Shown: positions 9,366-17,802 of the stretch, piece by piece | Position numbering within the stretch: the first letter of the stretch is position 1 | Layout of the letters: the number at the start of each line of letters is the position of its first letter | From: Oscillospiraceae bacterium | GTDB taxonomy: Bacteria; Bacillota; Clostridia; Saccharofermentanales; Fastidiosipilaceae | Direction: 5' to 3' | Length of the DNA: 64,000 bases | Assembly (NCBI GenBank): GCA_029983685.1 | Contig: JASBZA010000002.1 | Coordinates: 114,423 to 178,422, forward strand | The notes under the pieces: model-generated | Seen by the model: only the letters and a program-made list of their open reading frames with translations | Database searches by the model: none | Told to the model about the DNA's origin: nothing | Made by a program: the position numbers and the translations under genes

Positions 9366-10346
9366 TCAAGCTTCTAACTGTTTTGCTAATGCATCTTGAT
9401 TATTTTCCTTCATCCATTGGATGATAGAGGCTTTGTCACACAGGGAGGTCTGCGCTCCCATCTTGGAGACGGTTATACCGCCTACAACGTTGGCAAAGGC
9501 CAAAGAATCCGCCTTATTAAAGTCGTGTAAGAGGGCATAACTTAAGGCTCCGATAAAAGAGTCGCCGGCGGCAGTAGGGTCTAGGACCTTGATGTCCGGG
9601 ACAGCTTCTTTATAAATACTTTCTTCTTCCGTCACCCACAAGGACCCTTGGCTACCTAAGGTCACAATGACATTTCTACAACCTTTGGCCAAAAGCTTAC
9701 GGGCAAAGTATTCCGCCTCCTCGTAGTGCTCAAGCTGTGTTTTGGTTTCGCCGCACTGTAGGAGCAATTCCGTTTCGTTGGGGACTAAATAATCGATGCT
9801 GGCGAAGTCTTCGTCCTGTAACTTATAGCCGGGGGCGGGATTTAATAAAACCGGCACACCGGCCTCGTTGGCATAGTGGCGAATCTGGCGGTTAATCTCT
9901 AAGGGAATTTCCTGCTGCTGGACCAGAAGGTCGTAGTTTGGGATGTCTTCTTCCAGAAAAGCCACATCTTCCGATCTAATCTCCATGTTGGCCCCAGGTA
10001 CCACTATAATGCGGTTTTCCGTACCTCCGGAAGACTTTTCGATTTGTACGTTACCGACCGAAGAAAAAGTCCCGTCGGTCATGACCCGGTCCACATTGAC
10101 ACCGCTGTTTTTTGCCGACTGTAAAAGAATCTTGCCGAAATCGTCATCGCCCAGCTTGCCAAAGAAGTGGACATCCAATCCCAACTTAGACATCTGCACC
10201 GCTTGGTTTGCGCCCTTACCGCCCGGTGCGCTGCTGAAGGTTTTCCCTAATACGGTTTCCCCCCGCTCCGGGAAGCGTTCGGTCGTGACAATCAGGTCCA
10301 TGACGAAACTACCTACAACCATTACCTTCTTACTTTTATCTCGCAT
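9366..10346 (-). CDS. rbsK: Ribokinase-like PfkB carbohydrate kinase
   Basis: 326 residues from the chosen start. The motifs are of the ribokinase subgroup: GGKGANQAVQ near the N-terminus and the PfkB anion-hole/catalytic segment DPTAAGDSFIGALSYAL, with the catalytic Asp in GDSF, near residue 250. The ATG at 10346 is preferred over the in-frame ATG at 10370, because AAGGAG lies at the right distance only for the inner one. It phosphorylates a pentose or similar sugar at the 5-hydroxyl with ATP. It is encoded 12 bp upstream of GH172 from its own promoter, next to an RbsD/FucU mutarotase. The substrate could be ribose, arabinose or another furanose. Confidence 0.88.
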   Translation of the reverse strand: MRDKSKKVMVVGSFVMDLIVTTERFPERGETVLGKTFSSAPGGKGANQAVQMSKLGLDVHFFGKLGDDDFGKILLQSAKNSGVNVDRVMTDGTFSSVGNVQIEKSSGGTENRIIVVPGANMEIRSEDVAFLEEDIPNYDLLVQQQEIPLEINRQIRHYANEAGVPVLLNPAPGYKLQDEDFASIDYLVPNETELLLQCGETKTQLEHYEEAEYFARKLLAKGCRNVIVTLGSQGSLWVTEEESIYKEAVPDIKVLDPTAAGDSFIGALSYALLHDFNKADSLAFANVVGGITVSKMGAQTSLCDKASIIQWMKENNQDALAKQLEA

Positions 10347-10393
10347 CGTTCTGCTCCTTACGTATCCCATTTTTTATCCATTGTAGCAAATGT

Positions 10394-10422
10394 CATATAT
10401 GTACTAGTCATTCTGTAGTCAA
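10394..10422 (-). promoter_or_regulatory. Promoter of the rbsK-GH172 operon
   Basis: Minus strand: TTGACT (10422-10417), 17-bp spacer, TATATG (10399-10394). The spacer contains TGACTAGTACA, which shares a rough pattern with the sequence before the binding-protein gene at 7264. A regulator may bind there. No terminator is obvious between the mutarotase stop at 10461 and this promoter, so read-through is possible. Confidence 0.5.
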
Positions 10423-10460
10423 TAGAATATTTTCAAATAAATTCGTACACTGCTTCCGGC

Positions 10461-10877
10461 CTATGCTGTTCTAACGCCTATGGTAATCAGTATATTAGAA
10501 AAGACTCGCATTTCCCCTGTAGAGATAGCCAGTGCTAAGCCTCCCTGTTTGTTGCATTTACCATAAAACTCATATCTGCCCACTTTTTCAACCGGCAAAT
10601 CCGGAAGCATTTTCTCAAATTCGTCAAAGATCGGAGGTTTTTCATTTGTATCAGGTTGCATAACCGTATAGCTTTCAATTGGAATAACATCTTGAATAGC
10701 TTCCAACACCTCTGTTACTGTGGGTACTCCCGGCGTAATTCCCAGATATACCAATGGTGCATCTCCACTTTTTTCTGCCAAAGGGTAATTCCCGTCAGCA
10801 ATTAATATTTGACTTCCATGGCCGCAATACGCTAAATAGGCCATGATTTCGGGATGAGTCAATTTTGTGTTTAACAT
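10461..10877 (-). CDS. RbsD/FucU-family sugar mutarotase (pyranase)
   Basis: 138 residues, the usual size. LAYCGHGSQILIADGNYP near residues 17-34 contains the family catalytic His region, and CNKQGGLALAISTGE lies near the C-terminus. These proteins interconvert pyranose and furanose (or anomeric) forms of ribose or fucose so that a kinase or isomerase can use them. The start overlaps the stop of the GH116 gene (ATGTTAA), indicating translational coupling. With ribokinase next, it would prepare the liberated sugar. Whether it is RbsD- or FucU-like cannot be settled by eye. Confidence 0.85.
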   Translation of the reverse strand: MLNTKLTHPEIMAYLAYCGHGSQILIADGNYPLAEKSGDAPLVYLGITPGVPTVTEVLEAIQDVIPIESYTVMQPDTNEKPPIFDEFEKMLPDLPVEKVGRYEFYGKCNKQGGLALAISTGEMRVFSNILITIGVRTA

Positions 10878-13381
10878 TTGCCACCACCATTTCTTTCTAA
10901 TACGATTTTTAAATTGTCTAAAGATCCGTACTCGCTGATAAGCTCATAACTTAATTTACCCTGCTCTTCTTTAATGCAAAGCGTCCCCCATCCTTGACCC
11001 GTAATTAAAAAATATTTACCGGGAGTGTCCAAGGCTGTAAAAACAGTTTTATTAGGCAAATTAACAATTATTCCGCAGTAGGCTAGATAAGTACCGTAGC
11101 AAGCCAACGCTCTTGAGTAATAGTTACCGCATTCCGGTTCGTTCCATGGGTTTCTATGCTTACCGTCATAACGATTACGTAACTTTGACACAAGTTCGAT
11201 GCCCTGTTCTCTATTGCCTGTAAGCATCAATAAAGTCGCTACACTATACTCAATGCCTGTCCATACTTCATCAGAATAAACAAAGGGAATAATAGGCTTC
11301 CCTCCTCTAGGCCATGAACATAAAATCAAACCGGACTCATCGTTAAAAGCATAGCCTCGTTGTAGATTTGCGATCTCTCGTAAATGTTTAATAAAGTTAT
11401 AACGAAAAATTGCTATACTGGCAGACTCAATATGATTCATATTGATCGGCATTTTCAAACCGAAGAGAAGCCCCCAAGTTATACCTAATATCTGATCCGA
11501 TAAACAACCTTTTCCATATTGATATTTGTGCTCATTTACATCTTCGATTTTCTGCTCATAATATTCCCCATTGAAGCATTCCTCATCCATGAGCCTTGCA
11601 CATTTTTCAGCTAAATTCTTAGCCCACAAGCACTCTGATTCTTCCTCCATTTTTTTGGCCATCTCTTGATAAGATACCAAAGCTGCTAGCCAAATCGAAT
11701 TCAAGTGTGTGGATACTCCATAGAACTCTATATCATAGGTATTATGTTGTGCAGCCTCTAAAATGCTATCTCTATCTAAATCCCAGTGTTTTTCAGCAAA
11801 ATGAATACTGCTCTTTATTTTAGGCCACAATTTACGCAACCAGCCATCGTCTCCACAGAACAACCATTCCCTGTAGACCCTAATTATCGATCCTAGCTGA
11901 CCATCAGAAGCAGGATAATAATCATCTGATTCTCCATCCAAAAAAGATAATGCTCGGAAATTCATCTTTCCTTCTTGAGATAATTCGTCAAAATATTCCG
12001 TTTCTCTCATACTGCGTTCTAATTCAGGAAAGAAAGCTGCCAGGGTCTGGGCATAATTCCATACATGCGTACAATTTCCGGGACAAGACCCTTCTTGATC
12101 AAAGCATCCTTCCCAAGCGAAAAATTTCCCATTCTCAACCCTAAAACAGGTTGTAGACCGTATTATCGATAAATTGGATGAAACTGCTTCCAAAATAGGA
12201 CTTGGAACATCACTCGAAAACCAATTATCTATCCAGGAGTCAGTATACCCTTCTAACTCTTTTCGATTCTCCACTAAATAATCCAATACATCACGAGGTT
12301 TGCCCCAGTGAGCATAGTAATTTTTGATTATTTGTCCCTTATTCGGAAATTCCTTTTGAGTCGCCAGGTTATCAGGAACTAGCCACGGATTTATGTGCAT
12401 AGATAGATTTTGCCCATCAAGAGCAAAACCATTTTGATACCAAGACTTAATACGATTTGGGTGATACCAAGATAAGATAAATTTAAAGCAAGTTGTTTCT
12501 CCAGGTTTTAGCACTTGTGAACTCGCTAACGTTGAAATTACAAAAGGACTTTTATGAATAGCATTCCCTTCGCATAGCAAATTATCCGTGTCTAGTACAC
12601 TTCCATCGTCAGAAAAATCATTCCAAAAATCTTGAAGTCCATCCCACCATTGGCCTTCTTGCCAAGTGGGTTTATAGTGGATTTCTTGATTCTCCTTTCT
12701 TTCTACAGCAATACCCATCTCTGTATAGTCAGTGCTTAATTCACTTATTTCTTGATTAAACATCAAGATTGCACCATACTTCTCTGCCTTATATATATTG
12801 CTGATAGACCCGTTCTCAAAAAGAGGTTTTGTGAAGTAATCTTTTTTCCCTGTCCATCCTGATAAGTTGGCAGCACTAAAGGCTAAGCTAACATATTGCT
12901 CTTCTTTGCTTGTGTTTTTAATTTTCCAGGTAAAATATACCCCCGGAATTCCTGATTTATCAGCATCCAAAGGAATAAAGGGTGTGAATGCTTCAAGAGA
13001 AACCTCTAAAGGACAAGTTAAGTCCTCTAAGCTTAGATACGCTTTTGGATACTTCACTGAAAATTTGCTATCCTTAAATCTCGGTAAACCACTATAATGC
13101 CAAGCATGAAAACCATGTGAATGGTGATATGGAGCAGGTATCTCAGCTTCTAAGACTTTGGTATAAGATTGCTTTATATCCTTTCCATGGCTATGAATTG
13201 CAAAAAAAGTATATGGTGGAGTAAAACCTTGATCAGGATGATTAAACAATTCAAAGTCCATTAGATGTCCACAAGAATTAATAGATATGTTTCCTGTTCC
13301 TATTCCACCTAACGGGAAAACAGCTTGTGTATCTTCTTTTGTGTATACTTTTGTGTTGTGCTTCATATTTTTGACTGTCAT
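10871..13381 (-). CDS. GH116-like glycoside hydrolase (GBA2/DUF608 type)
   Basis: 836 residues. The N-terminal half has the GBA2-type beta domain, opening with FPLGGIGTGNISINSCG. The C-terminal (alpha/alpha)6 half holds WNYAQTLAAFFPELERSMRE, DSILEAAQHNTYDIEFYG, YSDEVWTGIEYSVATLLML and the hallmark RNPWNEPECGNYYSRALA. Family GH116 includes beta-glucosidases, beta-xylosidases and glucosylceramidase-type enzymes. There is no signal peptide, so it should be cytosolic, acting on what the upstream ABC importer brings in. GAGG precedes the ATG. The gene and its ABC transporter are clearly AT-richer than the genes beyond 17.1 kb. The substrate is unknown; other subfamilies with this fold exist, so the specific activity is uncertain. 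Confidence 0.85.
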   Translation of the reverse strand: MTVKNMKHNTKVYTKEDTQAVFPLGGIGTGNISINSCGHLMDFELFNHPDQGFTPPYTFFAIHSHGKDIKQSYTKVLEAEIPAPYHHSHGFHAWHYSGLPRFKDSKFSVKYPKAYLSLEDLTCPLEVSLEAFTPFIPLDADKSGIPGVYFTWKIKNTSKEEQYVSLAFSAANLSGWTGKKDYFTKPLFENGSISNIYKAEKYGAILMFNQEISELSTDYTEMGIAVERKENQEIHYKPTWQEGQWWDGLQDFWNDFSDDGSVLDTDNLLCEGNAIHKSPFVISTLASSQVLKPGETTCFKFILSWYHPNRIKSWYQNGFALDGQNLSMHINPWLVPDNLATQKEFPNKGQIIKNYYAHWGKPRDVLDYLVENRKELEGYTDSWIDNWFSSDVPSPILEAVSSNLSIIRSTTCFRVENGKFFAWEGCFDQEGSCPGNCTHVWNYAQTLAAFFPELERSMRETEYFDELSQEGKMNFRALSFLDGESDDYYPASDGQLGSIIRVYREWLFCGDDGWLRKLWPKIKSSIHFAEKHWDLDRDSILEAAQHNTYDIEFYGVSTHLNSIWLAALVSYQEMAKKMEEESECLWAKNLAEKCARLMDEECFNGEYYEQKIEDVNEHKYQYGKGCLSDQILGITWGLLFGLKMPINMNHIESASIAIFRYNFIKHLREIANLQRGYAFNDESGLILCSWPRGGKPIIPFVYSDEVWTGIEYSVATLLMLTGNREQGIELVSKLRNRYDGKHRNPWNEPECGNYYSRALACYGTYLAYCGIIVNLPNKTVFTALDTPGKYFLITGQGWGTLCIKEEQGKLSYELISEYGSLDNLKIVLERNGGGKC

Positions 13382-13397
13382 ATCTCTGTTACCTCAA

Positions 13398-13680
13398 TTA
13401 TTGTAAAATCGAATTGTCAAAAGTAGCAAAACCGTTCCAAACATTGAACCCTAGCCTTCCTCCCTCATAATTGCCTGAGGTCAGCGTTTTTGTCGTTAGG
13501 TGTCCGCCGATCCAACCTACACTTTTCCTTTTAAGGACCATTAATAGAGCCACAATTAATACGTATTTGCTTTACTTCATTACAGTTATCCAATGAAGTA
13601 GATGCATTCAGTGTGGAGCCGGCACTAACAAGAGTCAGCAATACTCCTATTATAAAAACATCTCTCCATAATTTTTTCAC
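13398..13680 (-). pseudogene. Remnant of a secreted glycosidase: signal peptide and C-terminus joined by deletion
   Basis: Between the ABC permease and the GH116 gene two short frames survive. The first starts at a GTG (13680) after AGGTGG and encodes a signal peptide (MKKLWRDVFIIGVLLTLVSA) and about 28 more residues ending in CGSING, then a stop. The second, in another frame, ends at the TAA 13400-13398 and reads VGWIGGHLTTKTLTSGNY then EGGRLGFNVWNGFATFDN. This is the closing strand pattern of a concanavalin-like beta-sandwich domain, as found at the C-terminus of secreted glycosidases such as GH32 fructanases. The simplest reading is a former extracellular glycosidase that lost its centre by internal deletion plus frameshift. 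No other signal is seen in this 307-bp gap. Confidence 0.65.
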
Positions 13681-13688
13681 ACGCCCAC

Positions 13689-14534
13689 CTACTTAATTCC
13701 TGTCATTGCAATATTTTCTTGTATGTGACGCTGCGTTAATAAATAAATAATTAGAATCGGAATTATGGATAGTGTGACCCCTGCAAATAACACTCCATAA
13801 TCTGTCATGTATAGGCCTGCACTAAGGCGAGTAAGCGCCACTTGTAAGACAAGTTTGCTTTCATCATTTATAAAGGTGACTGGAACGATAAAGCTATCCC
13901 ATTGCTGCATAAAGGTCAATAAGCCTAAGGTCATTAGAGGCGTTTTCGCTAAAGGCAGGTAAACCTTCATAAAGATTTGAACTTGATTAGCTCCGTCTAT
14001 CTTTGCTGCTTCACCTAACGACTTCGGTTGGTTTTGAAAAAATTGTCTCATAAAAAAGATTCCAAAAGGAGTTGCTAAAAAGGGCAGAATTAAAGAAAAA
14101 TAGGAATCGTTAAGATGAAGGTCATTAATAGTTAAATATAAAGGAATAATTAATACTTCTATTGGAAACATCATCATTGAAATGAATAGGGCAAAAATAA
14201 ACTTTTTTCCGATAAAATTCATTAAACCTAAGGCATAACCTGTTAATGCATTAATAAAAAGACTCATTAAAGTTGTGGAAAAAGCTACAAGGAGAGTATT
14301 GAATATAATTCTCCACATATTAAGCTGATCAAACATACGTCTGAAATTAGATATCGTAAACGCCTTGGGAACAAAGGTATAAACTCCTAGATTGTTATAA
14401 ACACCTATTTCATCATTAAAACGAAATGCATTAGAAATAGTCCAGAGATAGGGAACTAGGATACTTAAAAATACTAGAAATAAGAGAAAAATTAAGATGA
14501 TTTTTCCAAATAACTCTTTTTTAGACTTATTCAT
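13689..14534 (-). CDS. Sugar ABC transporter permease, MalG/CUT1 type
   Basis: 281 residues from the ATG at 14534, with about six membrane helices. The EAA loop reads LGEAAKIDGANQVQIFMKVY then LPLAKTPLMT near residue 185, which binds the ATPase. The ATG overlaps the previous stop (ATGAATAA) and has GGTG upstream. An in-frame GTG at 14546 is the alternative start. It forms a heterodimeric permease with the preceding gene. No ATPase gene lies in this operon, so a shared MsmX-type ATPase encoded elsewhere is expected, as is usual for CUT1 importers in Firmicutes. Confidence 0.9.
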   Translation of the reverse strand: MNKSKKELFGKIILIFLLFLVFLSILVPYLWTISNAFRFNDEIGVYNNLGVYTFVPKAFTISNFRRMFDQLNMWRIIFNTLLVAFSTTLMSLFINALTGYALGLMNFIGKKFIFALFISMMMFPIEVLIIPLYLTINDLHLNDSYFSLILPFLATPFGIFFMRQFFQNQPKSLGEAAKIDGANQVQIFMKVYLPLAKTPLMTLGLLTFMQQWDSFIVPVTFINDESKLVLQVALTRLSAGLYMTDYGVLFAGVTLSIIPILIIYLLTQRHIQENIAMTGIK

Positions 14535-15426
14535 TATTATCACCACTTCCGATTCTAAATTGGATAATCACAATTATTGCAATTAACATAAAGAGAATCA
14601 TCGACATTGCAGAAGCCGACCCTATTTCCTGGAGTCTAAAAGCTTTGCGCCACAGATAATACACTGTAGTTGTAGTCGTTCCTATTGGACCGCCGGCCGT
14701 CATAGTATAAGCAGGAACAAACAGTTTAATGGCATCCATTGTGGTAACTACAACTACTAACAGAATTGTTCTTTTTAGCATCGGAATCGTTATAAATAAC
14801 AATTCTTCTAATGAATTAGCTCCATCAATTTTTGTTGCATCTCTAATGTCCTGAGAAATATCTTGAAGACCACTTATAAATATGACCATAAAGTATCCCC
14901 AAGACTTCCAAATACAAACGAAAATGACTGAATAAAATGCATCCGGGATAGAAGATAAAAATTGAGATGTCGGCAGGCCCAAGCTTTTGAGCAACGAGTT
15001 GACTAATCCAAAGCTAGGATTTAACAGCTGTTTCCACAAGATTGCTACAGCCACAAAAGAGGTAATAGAAGGGATAAAGAAACCGGTTCTAAAGAATTTA
15101 AAGATCCGCCCTTCTCGATTCACTGCGACAGCAAAAAGCAAAGCCAGCACAGTTTGAACCGGGACAATTATTAATGCCATCTTAATGGTAACAAGAAGAG
15201 AATTCGTATACTCTTTGTCGCTAAACATACTTGCATAATTTTTGAATCCGACCCAATTGCCAAATTTTGACATTACATTGTAATTAGTAAACGAAAGAAG
15301 AAAAAGACGAATAGCCGGCCACACATAAAAAATACCGATTATTACAAGAGCCGGAACAATGAATACTAATCCAAAAATTTGTTCGTTTCTATTAACTTTT
15401 CCCCTCATGTTTTTTTCTTCTTTCAT
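14527..15426 (-). CDS. Sugar ABC transporter permease, MalF/UgpA type
   Basis: 299 residues, about six membrane helices. EAA loop: IRDATKIDGANSLEELLFIT followed by IPMLKRTILL near residue 205. It is the first permease after the binding-protein gene and overlaps the MalG-type permease by 8 bp. The annotated ATG lacks a clear Shine-Dalgarno sequence; ATG at 15408 (MRGKVNRN) is an alternative start. It imports an oligosaccharide together with its neighbours. Confidence 0.9.
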   Translation of the reverse strand: MKEEKNMRGKVNRNEQIFGLVFIVPALVIIGIFYVWPAIRLFLLSFTNYNVMSKFGNWVGFKNYASMFSDKEYTNSLLVTIKMALIIVPVQTVLALLFAVAVNREGRIFKFFRTGFFIPSITSFVAVAILWKQLLNPSFGLVNSLLKSLGLPTSQFLSSIPDAFYSVIFVCIWKSWGYFMVIFISGLQDISQDIRDATKIDGANSLEELLFITIPMLKRTILLVVVVTTMDAIKLFVPAYTMTAGGPIGTTTTTVYYLWRKAFRLQEIGSASAMSMILFMLIAIIVIIQFRIGSGDNNE

Positions 15427-15490
15427 TAATGGAGTTTCATTACAATCTAATCAAGGGCAAGTAACACTTGCCCTTGATAGCTTTTCTAGA

Positions 15491-16804
15491 TTATTTAACT
15501 TCTGATAACGCTTTTTCCATTTTTTCTGTAGCTTCTTCTACTGCTTTATCAACATCCTCGCCATAGGCAACTGCTGCAAAGCATTTAGCCAAAGCCTCTG
15601 ATATTTGCGGATATGCAGGTGTAACCGGCCTAGCAATAGCAGTATTCTGGAGTTGCTCATTAACGATATCGTACGGATATTCACTATAGGTCTTATCATT
15701 ATCTAAAACAGATTTCCGTGCAGGAATATTACCCGTTTCTTTACACCAAATTGCTGCTCCTTCTTTACCTGTTATAGCATGAATAACTTCCCAAGCCTTT
15801 TCCTTATTAGAACTCTCAGCAGCTATAGATAAGTTCCAACTACCTGCTCCTGATGCACTTCTTTCACCTTTTGGCATGGGTGTAGCCCCCCAATTAAAAT
15901 CAGGAAAATCTCTGGCTAGGTTACCTACTACCCAAGGACCATTGAGCCACATGACAACCTTACCGGTTTCGTAAGCATTAATCACATCTTCTGTTGTAGC
16001 ATATCCTTTAGAAAAAAGATCTGCGTAATACTTTATACCGGCTTTACTCTTCTCACTATTAAAATAACCATCTGCTTTAGTTGCATCTTCATTTAGCACT
16101 TCTCCGCCGGCCATCCAAATCCATAACATCTGGGTAAAAGTCATTCCTTCATTAAGATTAGCTAATGAAAACATTTGAGGCATAATGGCATAACGCTCAC
16201 CGGGAATTGTTACTTTTTCACACACCTCTAAGAGTTCATCAAAAGTCCAAGTGTCCTCTAATTTAGTAGGAGCAACAATACCTAATTCATCAAACACATC
16301 TTTATTGTAGAAGAGAAGTGTGTTTGCCTCATTCAGCGGTGCACACCATATCTTGTCTTGATATGTTGCCGTAGATTTAGAAGATTCAACTAAATCATTA
16401 AAATCATCTTCCGGCCAATAAGAATTTAATGGCTCTAACACACCTGTTGTTGCATAGCTAGCAACATTAGGACCGTCAATCAGAACAATATCTGTTGCTG
16501 CATCAGTTCCAAACGCCATTTTAATCTTATTCTCATATTCATTCTGCGGGTACTCAATAATCTCTACTGCATAATCTAACTTTGCTGCATTAATAGCTGA
16601 CTCTAAAGCGCTTTTAGGTTGATCAGGGAAGGAAGCGATAGAAATGCCTGATTTATTATCGTTTCCTTGACTTGAATCCGTTTTAACAGACGACTGTTTT
16701 CCAGTTTCTTTTTGGCTGCTATTAGTTCCACTATCCTTACCGCAAGCAAATAACGGAAGCATTAATGATAAACATAGCAAGCCGGCAATTATTCTCTTCT
16801 TCAT
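15491..16804 (-). CDS. Sugar-binding lipoprotein of CUT1 ABC importer
   Basis: 437 residues from ATG 16804, which follows AAGGAGG; an upstream in-frame extension to 16834 lacks a ribosome site. It has a lipoprotein signal (MKKRIIAGLLCL, lipobox LFAC), a Ser/Lys-rich linker, and then a family-1 extracellular binding-protein fold with AFGTDAATDIVLIDGPNVAS, NTLLFYNKDVFDELGI, VMWLNGPWVVGNL and SAWEVIHAI-like C-terminal segments. It captures an oligosaccharide outside the cell and is the first gene of the operon with two permeases, GH116 and the mutarotase. A LacI-type palindrome lies about 34 bp before the start codon. Confidence 0.92.
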   Translation of the reverse strand: MKKRIIAGLLCLSLMLPLFACGKDSGTNSSQKETGKQSSVKTDSSQGNDNKSGISIASFPDQPKSALESAINAAKLDYAVEIIEYPQNEYENKIKMAFGTDAATDIVLIDGPNVASYATTGVLEPLNSYWPEDDFNDLVESSKSTATYQDKIWCAPLNEANTLLFYNKDVFDELGIVAPTKLEDTWTFDELLEVCEKVTIPGERYAIMPQMFSLANLNEGMTFTQMLWIWMAGGEVLNEDATKADGYFNSEKSKAGIKYYADLFSKGYATTEDVINAYETGKVVMWLNGPWVVGNLARDFPDFNWGATPMPKGERSASGAGSWNLSIAAESSNKEKAWEVIHAITGKEGAAIWCKETGNIPARKSVLDNDKTYSEYPYDIVNEQLQNTAIARPVTPAYPQISEALAKCFAAVAYGEDVDKAVEEATEKMEKALSEVK

Positions 16805-16837
16805 AATTATCCTCCTTACTGATACAACACTCAATTC

Positions 16838-16902
16838 CGAAACGTTTCGCTTTTGTATACATATTACAATTACATACTCTTACCTGGCAAATAGTTTGTC
16901 AA
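16838..16902 (-). promoter_or_regulatory. Promoter region with LacI/CcpA-type operator
   Basis: The perfect palindrome CGAAACGTTTCG (16838-16849) has the central CG of LacI/CcpA-family operators and sits close upstream of the binding-protein gene. A consensus -35 TTGACA lies at 16902-16897, but the -10 17 bp further (GAGTAT) is weak, suggesting the promoter needs help or starts elsewhere. No LacI-family gene is in the window. Of the 326-bp gap (16805-17130), the rest up to the terminator at 17043 shows nothing recognisable. Confidence 0.55.
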
Positions 16903-17042
16903 TATATAAAAAGTCTATTTTCGAGAATCTTTTTTGTACAAGAAGAACAACATAAGCTTAAAATCCCGGTGTACTCTTTACTCCCTTTACAGCTTTACTA
17001 CACTAGCATAGCCAAGCAGAAGCGCTAAAATGTTTTTCAACG

Positions 17043-17082
17043 AAAAAACCCTAAGATTAAATCAGCAGACTCGATCTCAGGG
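17043..17082 (-). terminator. Rho-independent terminator of the hexuronate operon
   Basis: Stem CCCTAAGAT (17049-17057) with ATCTCAGGG (17074-17082), one mismatch in nine. On the minus strand it is followed by six Ts (17048-17043). It lies about 50 bp beyond the SIS gene and ends the uxuB-uxuA-kdgA-kdgK-SIS transcript. Confidence 0.8.
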
Positions 17083-17130
17083 CGGTAATTATTTCGTGTG
17101 GATTTTATTTTGTGTGGAATCTTATTTTTC

Positions 17131-17721
17131 TTATAGTTTCTCTCCGGAACGCAGTTTACCTAAAGACCCACCCGGATGGCGCTGCAGATAATCTTTGACG
17201 CTCAAATCCGAGGCTTCTTGTAAGGTGACGGACAGGGCCTGGACCACCAGGAGCTCGGCCAGGATGGAAGCTCTGGGTGCCCGGTTTAAGGGTCCGCCTT
17301 CTTCTGCTACTTTGGCCTGAATATGGACCTGAGCCATTTTTGCCAGGGTCGATTCGGGATTAGATGTGATGGCGATAAGTTTGGCACCGTTGTTCTCGAT
17401 GGCATGGGCGGTTGCCAGAAGCTCAGCCGTCTCGCCGCTGTTGGAGATACAGACGACCACGTCCCCCGGGACCAACTGGCCGGAAGAGCCGTGTACAGCT
17501 TCGGTTCCGTCCAGGACATAGGCCGGTGTTCCGGTCGACGAGACTAAAGAAGCTGCGTAGCCCGCTACATAGGACGGCTTGCCGATACCGGCAAAGTGCA
17601 GGCGATTCTTATTCGCCTTGGCCCCCAGAATCAAATCGGCTGCTTCTTCGATGCTCTCCTTATCCAAATCATCTATAAAGGTGTTGAGTTCATTTTTAAT
17701 CGTATGTAAGAATCTTTCCAT
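17131..17721 (-). CDS. SIS-domain sugar-phosphate isomerase, short KpsF/GutQ-like
   Basis: 196 residues from the ATG at 17721, which follows GGGAGG; an upstream ATG at 17739 would add six residues and has no ribosome site. One SIS domain: HFAGIGKPSYVAGYAASLVS, VVCISNSGETAELL and RAPRASILAELLVVQALS, then DYLQRHPGGSLGK, a KpsF/GutQ hallmark. Full KpsF/KdsD arabinose-5-phosphate isomerases carry two CBS domains after the SIS domain; here they are absent. It is the last gene of the uronate operon, so it may isomerise a phosphosugar linked to uronate breakdown. The substrate is not known. Confidence 0.82.
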   Translation of the reverse strand: MERFLHTIKNELNTFIDDLDKESIEEAADLILGAKANKNRLHFAGIGKPSYVAGYAASLVSSTGTPAYVLDGTEAVHGSSGQLVPGDVVVCISNSGETAELLATAHAIENNGAKLIAITSNPESTLAKMAQVHIQAKVAEEGGPLNRAPRASILAELLVVQALSVTLQEASDLSVKDYLQRHPGGSLGKLRSGEKL

Positions 17722-17742
17722 GTTTCCTCCCAAAAACATAAT

Positions 17743-17774
17743 ACCCCCTTTACATTAGACTTTGTAAAGGGGGT
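17743..17774. other. Strong intercistronic hairpin between kdgK and SIS gene
   Basis: CCCCCTTTACA (17744-17754) pairs perfectly with TGTAAAGGGGG (17763-17773) around an 8-nt loop, and flanking A/T adds a pair. Neither side has a convincing T run (TATTATG on the minus strand), so it may stabilise mRNA or lower expression of the distal gene rather than terminate. Confidence 0.6.
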
Positions 17775-17802
17775 TTAACTTCATAATGCTTTGAGTCCTA
17801 GC

